Origin: JANMJD01 sp963847945
GTDB lineage: Bacteria; Actinomycetota; Acidimicrobiia; Acidimicrobiales; Ilumatobacteraceae
Reading direction: 5' to 3'
Length of the DNA stretch: 64,000 nucleotides
Assembly (NCBI GenBank): GCA_963847945.1
Contig: CAWKBX010000003.1
Coordinates: forward strand, 62,001 to 126,000
Under the pieces are notes generated by a model that saw nothing but the letters and a program-made list of their open reading frames with translations, was not told the DNA's origin and searched no databases. This document shows positions 1 through 9,124 of the stretch, piece by piece; position 1 is the first letter of the stretch, and each line of letters opens with the position of its first letter. The position numbers were made by a program, and so were the translations under genes.

Positions 1-258
1 TGCGACCACGCCACCTTCGGTCGTTTCCGCGGCGCGAACGCGGGCGACGGCGGGGCCGTAGCGGTTGGCCAGAGAGAACGTGTCGGACTCCCACTCGTGG
101 TCGTCGGTGAACGACTCGATCTCGTCGCTCTCGTCGAGGCGCAGCTTGCGGTCGGCGCGCATCACGAGGATGAGCAGCTCCAACGCCGCAGCATGTTCGT
201 CGTCCTCCGTCGCGTGGACGGCAAGACCGGCATAGAGATCACGAAGCTCGGGCAACAT
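1..258 (-). CDS. TerB-like protein, 3' end beyond window
   Basis: Reading from ATG at 258 toward the left edge gives 86 codons without a stop, so the C-terminus lies outside the window. The protein starts MLPELRDLYAGLAVHATEDD and continues with a helical, acidic segment (ALELLILVMRADRKL, then ESDEIESF) that resembles the tellurite-resistance TerB/DjlA-type helical domain. This resemblance is recognised by eye and is moderate. It begins 20 bases after the stop of the S9 peptidase gene on the same strand, so it is probably the last visible member of the minus-strand operon. Role unknown; TerB domains usually sit in membrane or stress-related proteins. Confidence 0.55.
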   Translation of the reverse strand, partial: MLPELRDLYAGLAVHATEDDEHAAALELLILVMRADRKLRLDESDEIESFTDDHEWESDTFSLANRYGPAVARVRAAETTEGGVVA

Positions 259-278
259 CGCACGCAACGTAGCCGGTC

Positions 279-2391
279 TCAGGCCTTCATGCCCAGGGCA
301 CGGCGCATGAAGTCGAGTTGTAAGTGCAAAAGGTTCTCGGCCACGACCTCTTGGGGGGTCATATGAGTGACCCCCGACAAGGGCAGTACCTCGTGGGCGC
401 GGCCCGCGGCGAGCAACGCCGAGGAGAATTGCAAGGTGTGGGCGGCGACCACGTTGTCGTCGGCCAGGCCGTGGATGAGCATCAGCGGGCGGGTCAACAG
501 GTGGGCATCGGGGAGGAGCGACGATTGGTTGTAGACCACCGCGTTGTCGTTCGGGTCGCCGAGGTACCGCTCGGTGTAATGGGTGTCGTACAGCCTCCAC
601 TCGGTGACCGGAGCGCCGGCTACCGCTGCGTGAAACACGTCGGGGCGCCGGAGTACCGCCAGTGCGGCGAGGTACCCGCCGAAGCTCCAGCCGCGGATCG
701 CCACCCGTGACAGGTCGAGCCGGGGGAGCTCCAACGCGGCGAGTTGCAGCCCTTCCACCTGGTCGTCGAGCACCCCACGACGCCAGGTCGCGGTAGACAC
801 CGCGCTCCCAGGTGGAACCCCGCCCGGGGGTGCCGCGGCCGTCGACAATGACCACGGCGAAACCCTGGTCGGCGAACCATTGCGATGACAGGTAGGCCCC
901 GGCCGAGGCAGTGACCCGCTGGGCATGGGGGCCACCGTAGGGGTCCATCAATACCGGCAGCTTGGTGTCGGGGTCGGCGCCGTGGGGCAGCAGCACGGCC
1001 GTCGCCAGGCGCCGGGGTCCGAGGTGGAGGATTCGCACGTTCGGGGTGACGAGCGGGGCCTCGGCGTGGTTGCTGATGACGACGGGTTCGCCCCCCCGGC
1101 GGATGACCTGGATGCGAGGTTGCAGGGAGCTGAGCGTTTGCGACCGGACGACGAGCGACGTTCCCCCGGCGACCGCCGAGTGCACCCCGGCGTCTGCGGC
1201 GACCTCGGTGACGCCAGCCGCGGTCCATTCGTAGATGCCAGTTCCGGTGGCATCGTCGATCGGGTTGGCCGATATCAGAACGCCGGCTGAGGCGATGCGG
1301 ATGATCGAGCGAACCTGCAGGTCAACCGGGGTGGCGGCTACCCCATCGATCATCAGCCGCCGCGACCCCCAGCGGTCGGCGAGGGTGACGAGCCGCCCGT
1401 CGCCCAACCGCCCGGGCCCGCCGGCGGACAACTCGACCCACTGGTCGTCAGTGTCACGCCACAGTTCGTTCGTGGCCCCGGTTGCTGCGTCGCCGCGCAG
1501 CACGACCACCGTGCGCTGGTCGCGGGATTGGACGGTCAGCAGCACATGGCCTGGGCCGTCCCACGAGACGCGGGCCAGATAGGGGAAGGCCGCTCGGTCC
1601 CACACGACCGGGGTGCGGTCGCCGTCGATGGCGAGAACCCACAGCTCGACCAGGGCGTTGTCGGTTCCTGCCGCCGGGTACGGGTGCTCCCGGGCGGGCT
1701 GCGACGGGCTGCGCCGGATCGGCGATGAACCACCGGGTAACCGGCGATGTATCGACCCGGCAGGCGGCGATCATCGATCCGTCGGGCGACCACCAGTAGC
1801 CGCGGCTCTGGCCCATCTCCTCCGCGGCGATGAAGTCGGCCTGGCCCCAGGTGACGTCGGGATCGTCGTCGCCGGCCAGTTCCCAGCTCGACCCGTCGAG
1901 TTCGGCGATGCGCAGCGAGCGGTTGCTGGCGTAGGCGATGCGCTGGGCCGGCGGGTCGGGGCGGGGGTCGAACACCGGGCCGTCGGCGGCGATTTCCCGG
2001 CTCGTCGCGCTGACCAATCCGGCGGCAAACAACCGGCCTGAGAGAGCGAACGCGGCGACCGTCACCTGTGAGTCGGTGGCGTAGCCGACCACGCCACCGG
2101 CGGATTCGCGGGCCCGTTCGCGACGGGCGCGCTCCTCGGGTGGAAGATTCTCATCGGTGCCGCCGAGCAGCACATGAGGATCGGCGACCAGCGTCTCGAT
2201 CCCTGTCGCCGGGTCGAGCACCCACAGGCAGTTGACCGGGTCGTTGCCGCCCCGAGACCGCACGAACACCACCCGCCGATCGTCGGGCGAGATGGTGAAG
2301 GTCCGCGGCTCGCCGAGCGTCAGGCGTCGCGTGCGGGCGTATGGCCGCGGGAACGTGTCGTCGCGGAACGTAGTCGAGCGTAGGTGGTCAT
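279..2391 (-). CDS. S9 family (dipeptidyl peptidase IV-like) serine peptidase, with frame breaks
   Basis: Cytoplasmic prolyl-oligopeptidase-type peptidase: an N-terminal beta-propeller region (FTISPDDRRVVFVRSRGG near the start) and a C-terminal alpha/beta hydrolase domain. The nucleophile motif GWSFGGY, the acid-loop segment HGLADDNV and the catalytic His in GVTHMT are all visible. LPVLMDPYGGPHAQRV leads into the catalytic domain as in DPP-IV relatives. The reading frame must be shifted at about 2368, 1705 and 780 to give a continuous protein of about 700 residues, the usual family length. The start is taken as ATG at 2391, overlapping the dehydrogenase stop as ATGA. Conserved sequence on both sides of each break points to indel errors rather than decay, but a true pseudogene cannot be excluded. 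Confidence 0.8.
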
Positions 2392-3432
2392 GGCTCGACC
2401 AGGATCTTGGCGTGGGCGTCGGGGTTGGCGAGGTCGGCGAACGCCTGGGGGACTCCCTCGATGTTCACCGAACCGGTCAGCCAGGGCGACAGGTCGACGC
2501 GACCCTCGGCGATGGCGGTGAGCGCGCCGGAGAACTCCATCGGCTCGTAGCCGAGCACGAACTGCAGGTTCAGTTCCTTGCCGATGCCGAGCATCGGATG
2601 GATCGTGTCGGTCTGCATGCACGCGCCGACGATCAGGATCCGAGCGCTCCGTGGGCGCCATGCGCATCGCCTGCTCGATCATGCCGGGCACTCCGACGGC
2701 CTCGAAGATGACGACCTGGGTCGACGTGCCGCGACCTTGCGCCACGCTTCGATGGCCGTTGTCTCGTTCGGGTCGACGACCACGTCGGCCCCGAGTTGTT
2801 CGGCGAGCGCTCGACGCATCGGGGAGAAGTCGGCGGCGACGATCGGGCCGATACCGCGCATCTTCAGCTCGGCGATGACGGCGAGTCCGACCGGGCCGAG
2901 GCCGAGGACGATCGCCGAATCGCCGGTGGCGATGCGGCTCTTGGCTACCGCGTGGACCCCGACGGCGAGCGGCTCGGTGAGCGCGGCCATGCGGGCGGTG
3001 AGCCCGGCGGGGACTTTGATCCCGAGCATCTCGTTGAGCACCATCTGCTCGGCGTATCCGCCGTTGTACAGGTTCGAGAACCCGAGGGCGTGCATGCCGG
3101 CGGTGTCGAAGGCGATGGGCAGCGAAACGACAGGTCGCCGACGGCCAGGTTGGTGCAGCCGGGGCCGAGCTCGACGACCTCGCAGCAGAACTCGTGGCCC
3201 ATCACCATGTCGACGCCGGGCTGGAACGGGACCGGTTGCATCGGGTCGGGCGGCGCGACACCGGCGATCGACTCCGACAACCGGCGGGCTTCGGCTCCGT
3301 GTTTGACGAGGTGCAGGTCGCTGCCACAGATGCCGCAGGCGAGCACCCTGGTGAGCACCTGGCCTGGCCGGGGGCGGGGTTGGGCAGGTCGTCGACTCGC
3401 AGTTGCCAGTCCTTCATCACCGCAGCGCGCAT
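2388..3432 (-). CDS. Zinc-dependent medium-chain alcohol dehydrogenase, with frame breaks
   Basis: Member of the MDR family (threonine/sorbitol dehydrogenase-like), oxidising an unknown alcohol with NAD(P). The catalytic-zinc segment CGICGSDLHLVKHG is followed by GHEFCCEVVELG. The Rossmann nucleotide-binding segment IVLGLGPVGLAVIAELKMRG is intact, and the C-terminus ends ...DAHAKILVEP. Continuous translation requires frame changes near 3355, 3130, 2730 and 2650. The start ATG at 3432 (MRAAVMKDWQLRVDDLPNPAPGQ) overlaps the nucleoside hydrolase stop by 16 bases. The stop overlaps the next gene as ATGA. The tight packing implies one transcript. Substrate not predictable from sequence. Confidence 0.8.
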
Positions 3433-4407
3433 GGTGGATGGTACGTCGTTGCGCTATCGCGAGACGTCCGTACCGCGTCGACGATCACGGCCCACGCAGC
3501 ATCGGCATCGATCGATTCGATCACCTCGCAGTTCGCGGCCGGTCGTTCGATCAGCGAACGGTCGTCGATCAACGTCATTCCGGCGGTGTGCTGCCCTGCG
3601 GTTTCGACGGTGACGTGGGCCGATGTCGTCGTGAACAGGTGGGGATGGGTGAGGGCCATCACCGCGCACGGGTCGTGGACTGCCGCGCCGCGCATGTTGT
3701 CGTGGCGCCTGACATAGGTGCCCGAGAAGAACTCGAACAGCTCGGCGAACAGTCCACCCAAGTGTCCCGACACGGCGCGGACCTCGGCGATCCGCTCGGG
3801 GGTCGCCTGGAACTGGTGGGTGGCATGCAGCCCAGCCATGATCAGCGGCCCGCCGTAGTCGAAGACCATCGCGGCGGCCTCGGGGTCGCACCAGATGTTG
3901 AACTCGGCCGCCGCGGTGCGGTTGCCGAACCGTCCGCCGCCCATCAGCGAGATCCCGGCGATCCGTCCTGCCAGGTCGGGGGCCGCCCGCAACGCCAGGG
4001 CGATGTTGGTCAGCGGTCCGGTGGGCACCAGCCAGATTCCTTCGGTTGCCCGGCAGGTCTCGATGATGAACCCGACCGCGTCGGTGCCGGTTGGTGGCCG
4101 TGACGGGTCGGGAAGCGCAGGGCCGTCGAGCCCACTCTCGCCATGCACGTACCCGGCGTGGCGGGCCGGGGCGACCAGCGGCCGTTCGGCGCCCGAGTGG
4201 AGCGGCACGTCCGCCCGTCCGAGCAAATCGAGCGCGATCAAGCCGTTACGCGTCGTCAACGACAACGGCGCGTTGCCTCCGACGGTCGTCACCCCGACGA
4301 GGTTCGTATGGCGGGCGGCGACCAACGAGCGCGATCGCGTCGTCGTGCCCAGGGTCGCAGTCGACGATGATCGAGGGCCGGTGGGCGCTGGTCGAGGATT
4401 CGGTCAT
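3417..4407 (-). CDS. Inosine/uridine-preferring nucleoside hydrolase, one frame break
   Basis: Ca2+-dependent N-ribohydrolase of the IunH family that splits ribonucleosides into base and ribose. The N-terminus has the metal-binding motif as VDCDPGHDDAIAL. After a one-base frame break near 4327 the frame continues with AARHTNLVGVTTVGGN, the usual next conserved block. Further conserved pieces are LVPTGPLTNIALAL, LMGGG and NIWCDPEAAAMVF, and the late Asp in VHDPCAVM. Total length about 330 residues fits the family. The ATG at 4407 is chosen because it precedes the DxDxxxDD motif. It lies 26 bases after the preceding gene and overlaps the following one. Confidence 0.88.
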
Positions 4408-4433
4408 CGGCGGAAACTACCGCTTGGGGCGGC

Positions 4434-5921
4434 CTATTCGGCGTGCATCGTGCCATCGGCGGTGAGCGTCATGGCGCGGCCCACCCACTCGCCGTCGCAC
4501 ATCGCCGTGGCCAGGGCGACATCGGTCGAGATGCCCCAGGCCCGTCGGCCGTCGGGGGTTTGGCAGGCGGCGATGGCCATCTCGGAGTTGCCGTCGCGGT
4601 CGTGCATCACCGAATACCCGTCGATCGTCGATGGCCCGGCGGCCTCGGCCGGGTTGGCAAGGTGCGGCGGGGCAAGGCATCGATCTCAGCTTGAGGGTAC
4701 GCGTGGCGGAACCCGTTGGCCGGGGGATGGGTGGCGTACACCCCGAACGCGTGCTTGGTCGTGTAGCCGCCATTGGCCCAGACCAGCGCCCATTCGTCCG
4801 GGCGCGTTGCGCACGTCGGCGACGACGGTGGCGATGGCGTGCATCACGTAGTTGTTCCATGGACCTCCGGCGAACGACAGGCCGCCGGTACGGGTGAACT
4901 GTCGGTCGAGGCTCAGGCCGAGCGACGCCGCGCCGAGTTGCACCGCGGCCGGGAAGCAGGAGTACAGGTCGACGATGCCGATGTCGTCGATGCCGACGCC
5001 GGCGAGGTCGAGCGCGGCGCGGCCCCCGGCTCGGATGGCCGGGGTATCGGCAAAGTCCCAGCGTTCCGAGACGAAAGCGTGCTCGTGGCAATCCGAACCG
5101 GCATGGACGAACACCCACCGGTCGCGAGGAACGCCCAGCTCGATGGCCTTGGCCGCCGAGCACATGATCAGCGCAGCGCCCTGATCGACATCGTTGTTCG
5201 AGTTCATTAGCTTCGGATACGGGAACCCGATCATCCGGTTGGTCGGCCCGGCGGTGGCGATCTGCTCGGCCGACTTCGCCTCGCGAATCCAGGCGTACTC
5301 GTTGTCGGCGGCGACCGCCGAGAATCCGGCCCATAATGTGGCGATCTTGGTCTGGTGCTCATCTACGGACTCACCAACGGCGGCGCGGATCGCCGTTTCG
5401 AACATCGGGTAGATCTGTACCGGGGCGGCGATCCGCCGGGCGATCTCGCCTGGGTGGTTCATCTGCAGGTCTTCGCCGAGTACCCGGTCGGGCGCAACGT
5501 CGTCGGCCGCGACCGTCCATGGCAGATCGATCCCGGCCTTGCGGGCCCGCAGCCTCGATCGTGACGCCTCGGCTCCGGTCAGGATGACCAGGTCGACCTC
5601 GCCACGCTGGATCTCACCCGCGGTGGTGTTGACCAGCGTTTGTGGGCTGTTGCCGCCCATCGTCGACAAGCCCGTGCTCGCGCGGCGAAATTCCCAGCTC
5701 AGCAGCTACAAATCGAGCCGGATCCCGATACCGCCACGACAGTAACCCGACCACTCGCAACACGTCCGGGTTGGGTACACCGGCCAGCCCCGCGTCGGTG
5801 GCCGCGCGTTCGATGGCCTGGGCCATGAGCAACGAAGGTTCCAGCGCGTCGTCGAGACCCACGCGCGGTGGGTGATTTGGCCGACGCCGACGATGACCGG
5901 GGCATGAGGATCGAGAGTCAC
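4434..5921 (-). CDS. Thiolase-like protein (TLP1-type, acetyl-CoA acetyltransferase family), with frame breaks
   Basis: Thiolase-superfamily protein. It begins MTLDPHAPVIVGVGQITHRA, contains an SCFPAAVQLG block and a C-terminal piece (about 4700-4440) resembling the extra OB-fold-like domain of mycobacterial thiolase-like protein type 1. Where normal thiolases have the nucleophilic Cys (CASS/CASG), this protein reads TMGGNSPQTLVNTTAGEI, so the Cys appears absent; thiolysis is therefore uncertain and a CoA-ester binding or other condensation role is possible. Frame changes are needed near 5860, 5655, 4790 and 4670. First gene of the minus-strand operon, divergent from rpiB across 122 bases that must hold both promoters. 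Confidence 0.72.
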
Positions 5922-6043
5922 CCGCCGAGGCTAGTTCGGGGTTCCGAGTGGAGTTGGTGCCGCATGGCGGAACGAAGTCCACTGAGTTCGTCGACCCTGC
6001 CGTCCGCGTGGCGCCGGGGCACCCTCGATAGGCTCGGCGGGTC

Positions 6044-6493
6044 ATGTCACGAGCATCGCGATTGGGTCGGATCACGCCGGCTATGTCCTCAAACAGCACC
6101 TCGTAGGGCTGCTGACGAGCCTGGGTCATGAGGTCGATGACCACGGCACCCATTCGACCGAAAGCGTCGACTACCCACCGATCTGCGCCGGTGTTGGCCG
6201 CACGGTGCGAGACGGTGACGCCGACTTCGGCATCGTGCTCGGCGGCTCGGGCCAAGGCGAACAACTCGCCGCCAACAAGATCCGTGGCGTGCGGGCCGCG
6301 CTGTGCAACGACCTGTACACCGCTCGCATGGCCCGCTCCCACAACGATGCCAACGTGCTATCGATCGGGGCCCGCGTTGTCGGCGAAGGCCTCGCCGAGG
6401 AGATCGTCGCCCTGTTTCTGGCCACCCCGTTCGAAGGCGGTCGCCATGCCGCGGCGCGTCGCCCAGATTGCCGCACTTGAAGAGGAGTTCTGA
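6044..6493 (+). CDS. rpiB: Ribose-5-phosphate isomerase B, with frame breaks
   Basis: RpiB/LacA-type sugar-phosphate isomerase interconverting ribose 5-phosphate and ribulose 5-phosphate. The sequence shows SIAIGSDHAGYVLKQHL (phosphate-binding N-terminus), DDHGTHSTESVDYPPIC, GIVLGGSGQGEQLAANKIRG, NDANVLSIGARV and a C-terminus RVAQIAALEEEF. GGSGQGE, with Ser where many relatives have Cys (GGTGIG/GGSGNG), still marks the active-site loop. The likely ATG at 6044 is out of frame by one base with the body, and another one-base slip occurs near 6455. Both are probably indels. The stop overlaps the glyA start (TGATG), indicating translational coupling of pentose-phosphate and one-carbon metabolism genes. 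Confidence 0.82.
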
Positions 6494-7749
6494 TGCCCTT
6501 CCCGTCCGAAACCAACCCTGACCTTCTTGTAGAGGGTTTGATCGAGCGTGAGTTCGAGCGCCAGACCACAGGGCTCCAATTGATCGCCTCCGAGAACTTC
6601 ACCTCGCCGGCAGTCATGCGCGCCGTTGGGTCGATGCTCACCAACAAGTACGCCGAGGGTTACCCGGGCAAGCGTTACTACGGCGGCAACACGGTGGTCG
6701 ACCAGATCGAGCAGATCGCCATCGACCGGGTCAAGGCGCTGTTCGGGGCCGATCACGCCAACGTCCAGCCGCACTCCGGGGCGAACGCCAATATGTGTGC
6801 ATACCAGGCGATTCTCAAGCCGGGCGACACGGTTCTAGGGCTCAGCCTCGACCATGGCGGCCACCTCACCCACGGGTCACCGGTCAACGCATCGGGCCTC
6901 ACCTACAAGTTCATCCCTTACAAGGTGACCCCCGGTGACGAGCGCATCGATATGGATCAGGTGCGCGATCTGGCCCTCGAACACCGCCCGAAGCTGATCG
7001 TCGCCGGCACGACCAGCTACCCCCGTCGTCTCGACCCCGAGCCGTTCCGGGCGATTGCCGACGAGGTTGGCGCCCTGTTCATGTTCGATGCGGCCCACAT
7101 CGCCGGTCTGATCGCAGGTGGTGCCGCACCTAACCCCGTGCCGTATGCCGACATCGTGACGTTCACCACCCACAAGACGTTGCGTGGCCCGCGCGGTGGA
7201 TGCATCCTCGCCCGCGCCGAGTTGGCCGCGGCGATCGACAAGGCCGTGTTCCCCGGCTGGCAGGGTGGACCGTTGGAGCACGTCATCGCCGGCAAAGCGG
7301 TGGCATTCCACGAGGCGTCCCAGCCCGAGTTCACGACCTACGCCCACCAGATCGTCGCCAATGCATCGGCGCTTGCCGGGGCGATGGTCAATGAGGGTTT
7401 CCGCCTCGTCTCGGGGGGGACCGACAACCACCTGATGGTCGTCGACCTGCGCACCTTCGATGCCGAGTTGTCGGGCAAGGTCGCCCAGGCCGTGCTCGAC
7501 GAGGCCGGCATCACCCTCAACAAGAACACGATCCCCGACGATCCCCGCTCCCCGTTCGTGACCAGCGGCGTGCGTATCGGTACCCCGTCGGTGACCACCC
7601 AGGGGATGAAGGAAGCCGAGATGAACCAGGTCGCTTCGCTGATCGCGCGGGCGCTACGGCATCGCGACGATCCGGCGGTCGTCGCTGCGGTTCGGGCCGA
7701 CGTACGCGTCCTGTGCGAGGCCCATCCGGCATACGGCACGATGAGCTGA
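6493..7749 (+). CDS. glyA: Serine hydroxymethyltransferase
   Basis: PLP enzyme converting serine and tetrahydrofolate to glycine and 5,10-methylene-THF; cytoplasmic homotetramer/dimer in relatives. Intact 418-residue protein, the normal family length. Visible landmarks are LIASENFTSPAV, YAEGYPGKRYYGG, PHSGANANM, DAAHIAGLI and the PLP-lysine loop TFTTHKTLRGPRGG. Near the end is TSGVRIGTPSVTTQG, the conserved Arg-containing block that binds the substrate carboxylate. The ATG at 6493 overlaps the rpiB stop and is preceded by GAGGAG at about 6482, a good ribosome binding site. One of the clean, unbroken genes in this half of the window. Confidence 0.97.
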   Translation: MPFPSETNPDLLVEGLIEREFERQTTGLQLIASENFTSPAVMRAVGSMLTNKYAEGYPGKRYYGGNTVVDQIEQIAIDRVKALFGADHANVQPHSGANANMCAYQAILKPGDTVLGLSLDHGGHLTHGSPVNASGLTYKFIPYKVTPGDERIDMDQVRDLALEHRPKLIVAGTTSYPRRLDPEPFRAIADEVGALFMFDAAHIAGLIAGGAAPNPVPYADIVTFTTHKTLRGPRGGCILARAELAAAIDKAVFPGWQGGPLEHVIAGKAVAFHEASQPEFTTYAHQIVANASALAGAMVNEGFRLVSGGTDNHLMVVDLRTFDAELSGKVAQAVLDEAGITLNKNTIPDDPRSPFVTSGVRIGTPSVTTQGMKEAEMNQVASLIARALRHRDDPAVVAAVRADVRVLCEAHPAYGTMS

Positions 7750-7797
7750 CCGGTCCGCGCTGGTTGACCGTCCGCTGACGCGGTACTGTCCTGGTCA

Positions 7798-8929
7798 ATG
7801 TCCGATCCGTCGGGCTACCTCCTTGTTGGCGCGGTAGCCGCCGTCATTACATTCCTGCTCACGCCCTTAGTCGGGTGGGTCGCGGACGCGCCTTGGATGG
7901 GTGTCGGAGCCCGACGAGCGAAGGATCCACGAAAGGCCCACCCCCCACGTTGGTGGCGTGGCGATGTTCGTCGGGTTCCTGGCGGCGATGGCCGTCGCGG
8001 CCAGTCTCAGCCGATTCGACCCGCTCTTCGTCGATAACTCAGAGCCGCTCGGTGTCGTGCTCGGGTGCGGCGTCGTGTTTGTTGTCGGATTCCTCGACGA
8101 CATCTTCGATCTGTCCGCGCCGGCGAAAATCACCGGGACGGTGGCTGCGGGCGTCGTGCTCTGGAAATTCGGTGTGACCATGTTCAACTTCCGCGTTCCA
8201 TTCCTCGACCTGGTCCAACTCGATGACTGGAGTCCGTTGGTCACCGTGTTGTGGTTGATCGGCATGACCCAGGCTGTCAACTTGATCGATGGACTCGACG
8301 GCCTGGCGGCGGGGATCGTGGCCATCGCCGCCGGATCCTTCTTTCTGTACGGCACGCACTTGAGTGACCTCAACCTGCTCCTCCAACCCAACATCGGTCC
8401 GCTGGTTGCCGTCATTGCGGTGGGAGTGTGCGTCGGATTTCTGCCGCACAACTTCAACCCGGCGCGGATCTTCATGGGTGATGGCGGCGCGTTGTTCCTC
8501 GGGGCGCTGATGGCAACCTCGACGAGCGTCGTGGGCGGACGGGCCAAAACCGTAGGCACCGATACCGTTGATGGTTTCGCGGGTCAGACGTACTTCTTCC
8601 TGGTACCGCTGTTCATCCCGCTGTTCATCATGGGTGTGCCGATTCTCGACATGCTGTTTGCCATCCTGCGCCGAGCCACCCGCCGACAGGGCCTGGCGAC
8701 GGCCGACAAAGGACACCTGCATCATCGCTTGATGGATCTCGGCCATGGTCAACGTCGCAGCGTCCTGATTCTGTGGCTCTGGACCGCGCTGCTGTCGGGA
8801 TTTGTGCTCTATACCGTGTACAGCGGTTCGGGTACCGCGATTGCCCCATTCGCGATTGTTGCGCTGGGTTTGGCGCTCTACACGGTGTTGCATCCGCAAC
8901 TCCGACGCACCCGCGACGCAGCCGAGTAA
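7798..8929 (+). CDS. wecA: Undecaprenyl-phosphate GlcNAc-1-phosphate transferase (WecA/Rfe/TagO type), one frame break
   Basis: Polytopic membrane glycosyl-1-phosphate transferase that loads a UDP-HexNAc onto undecaprenyl (or decaprenyl) phosphate to start cell-wall polymer synthesis. Family motifs are all visible: GFLDDIFDLS (Mg-binding DD), AVNLIDGLDGLAAG, NPARIFMGDGGALFLG and the WecA/TagO loop KGHLHHRLMDLGH. About ten hydrophobic segments are present. The N-terminus MSDPSGYLLVGAVAAVITFL is in a different frame and joins at about 7890, one base off. In mycobacteria rfe directly precedes the atpI-atpB operon, so its presence here marks the same neighbourhood although about 9.5 kb now separate them. 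Confidence 0.9.
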
Positions 8930-9124
8930 ACGCTCAACAACTACCACCGGGCGCGGTGACGCGAACCCGGTCGCCGCCCTAGACTGCGCGGTGGCGCTTA
9001 CCCGGCGGAGGGCGAGTGCGTTACCCGGAGGTGGGCGTGACGAGACGCAATTGGTTGAGCAGGTGGAGCAAGCCGTCCGCGGCGCGCCCGCCGCGCGCCC
9101 GACGGTCTCGTCGACGGTCGTCTC

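Noticed and set aside
7764..7790. Promoter between glyA and wecA (TTGACC...TACTGT)
   Set aside because: Spacer of only 14 bases makes a functional sigma-70 promoter unlikely.
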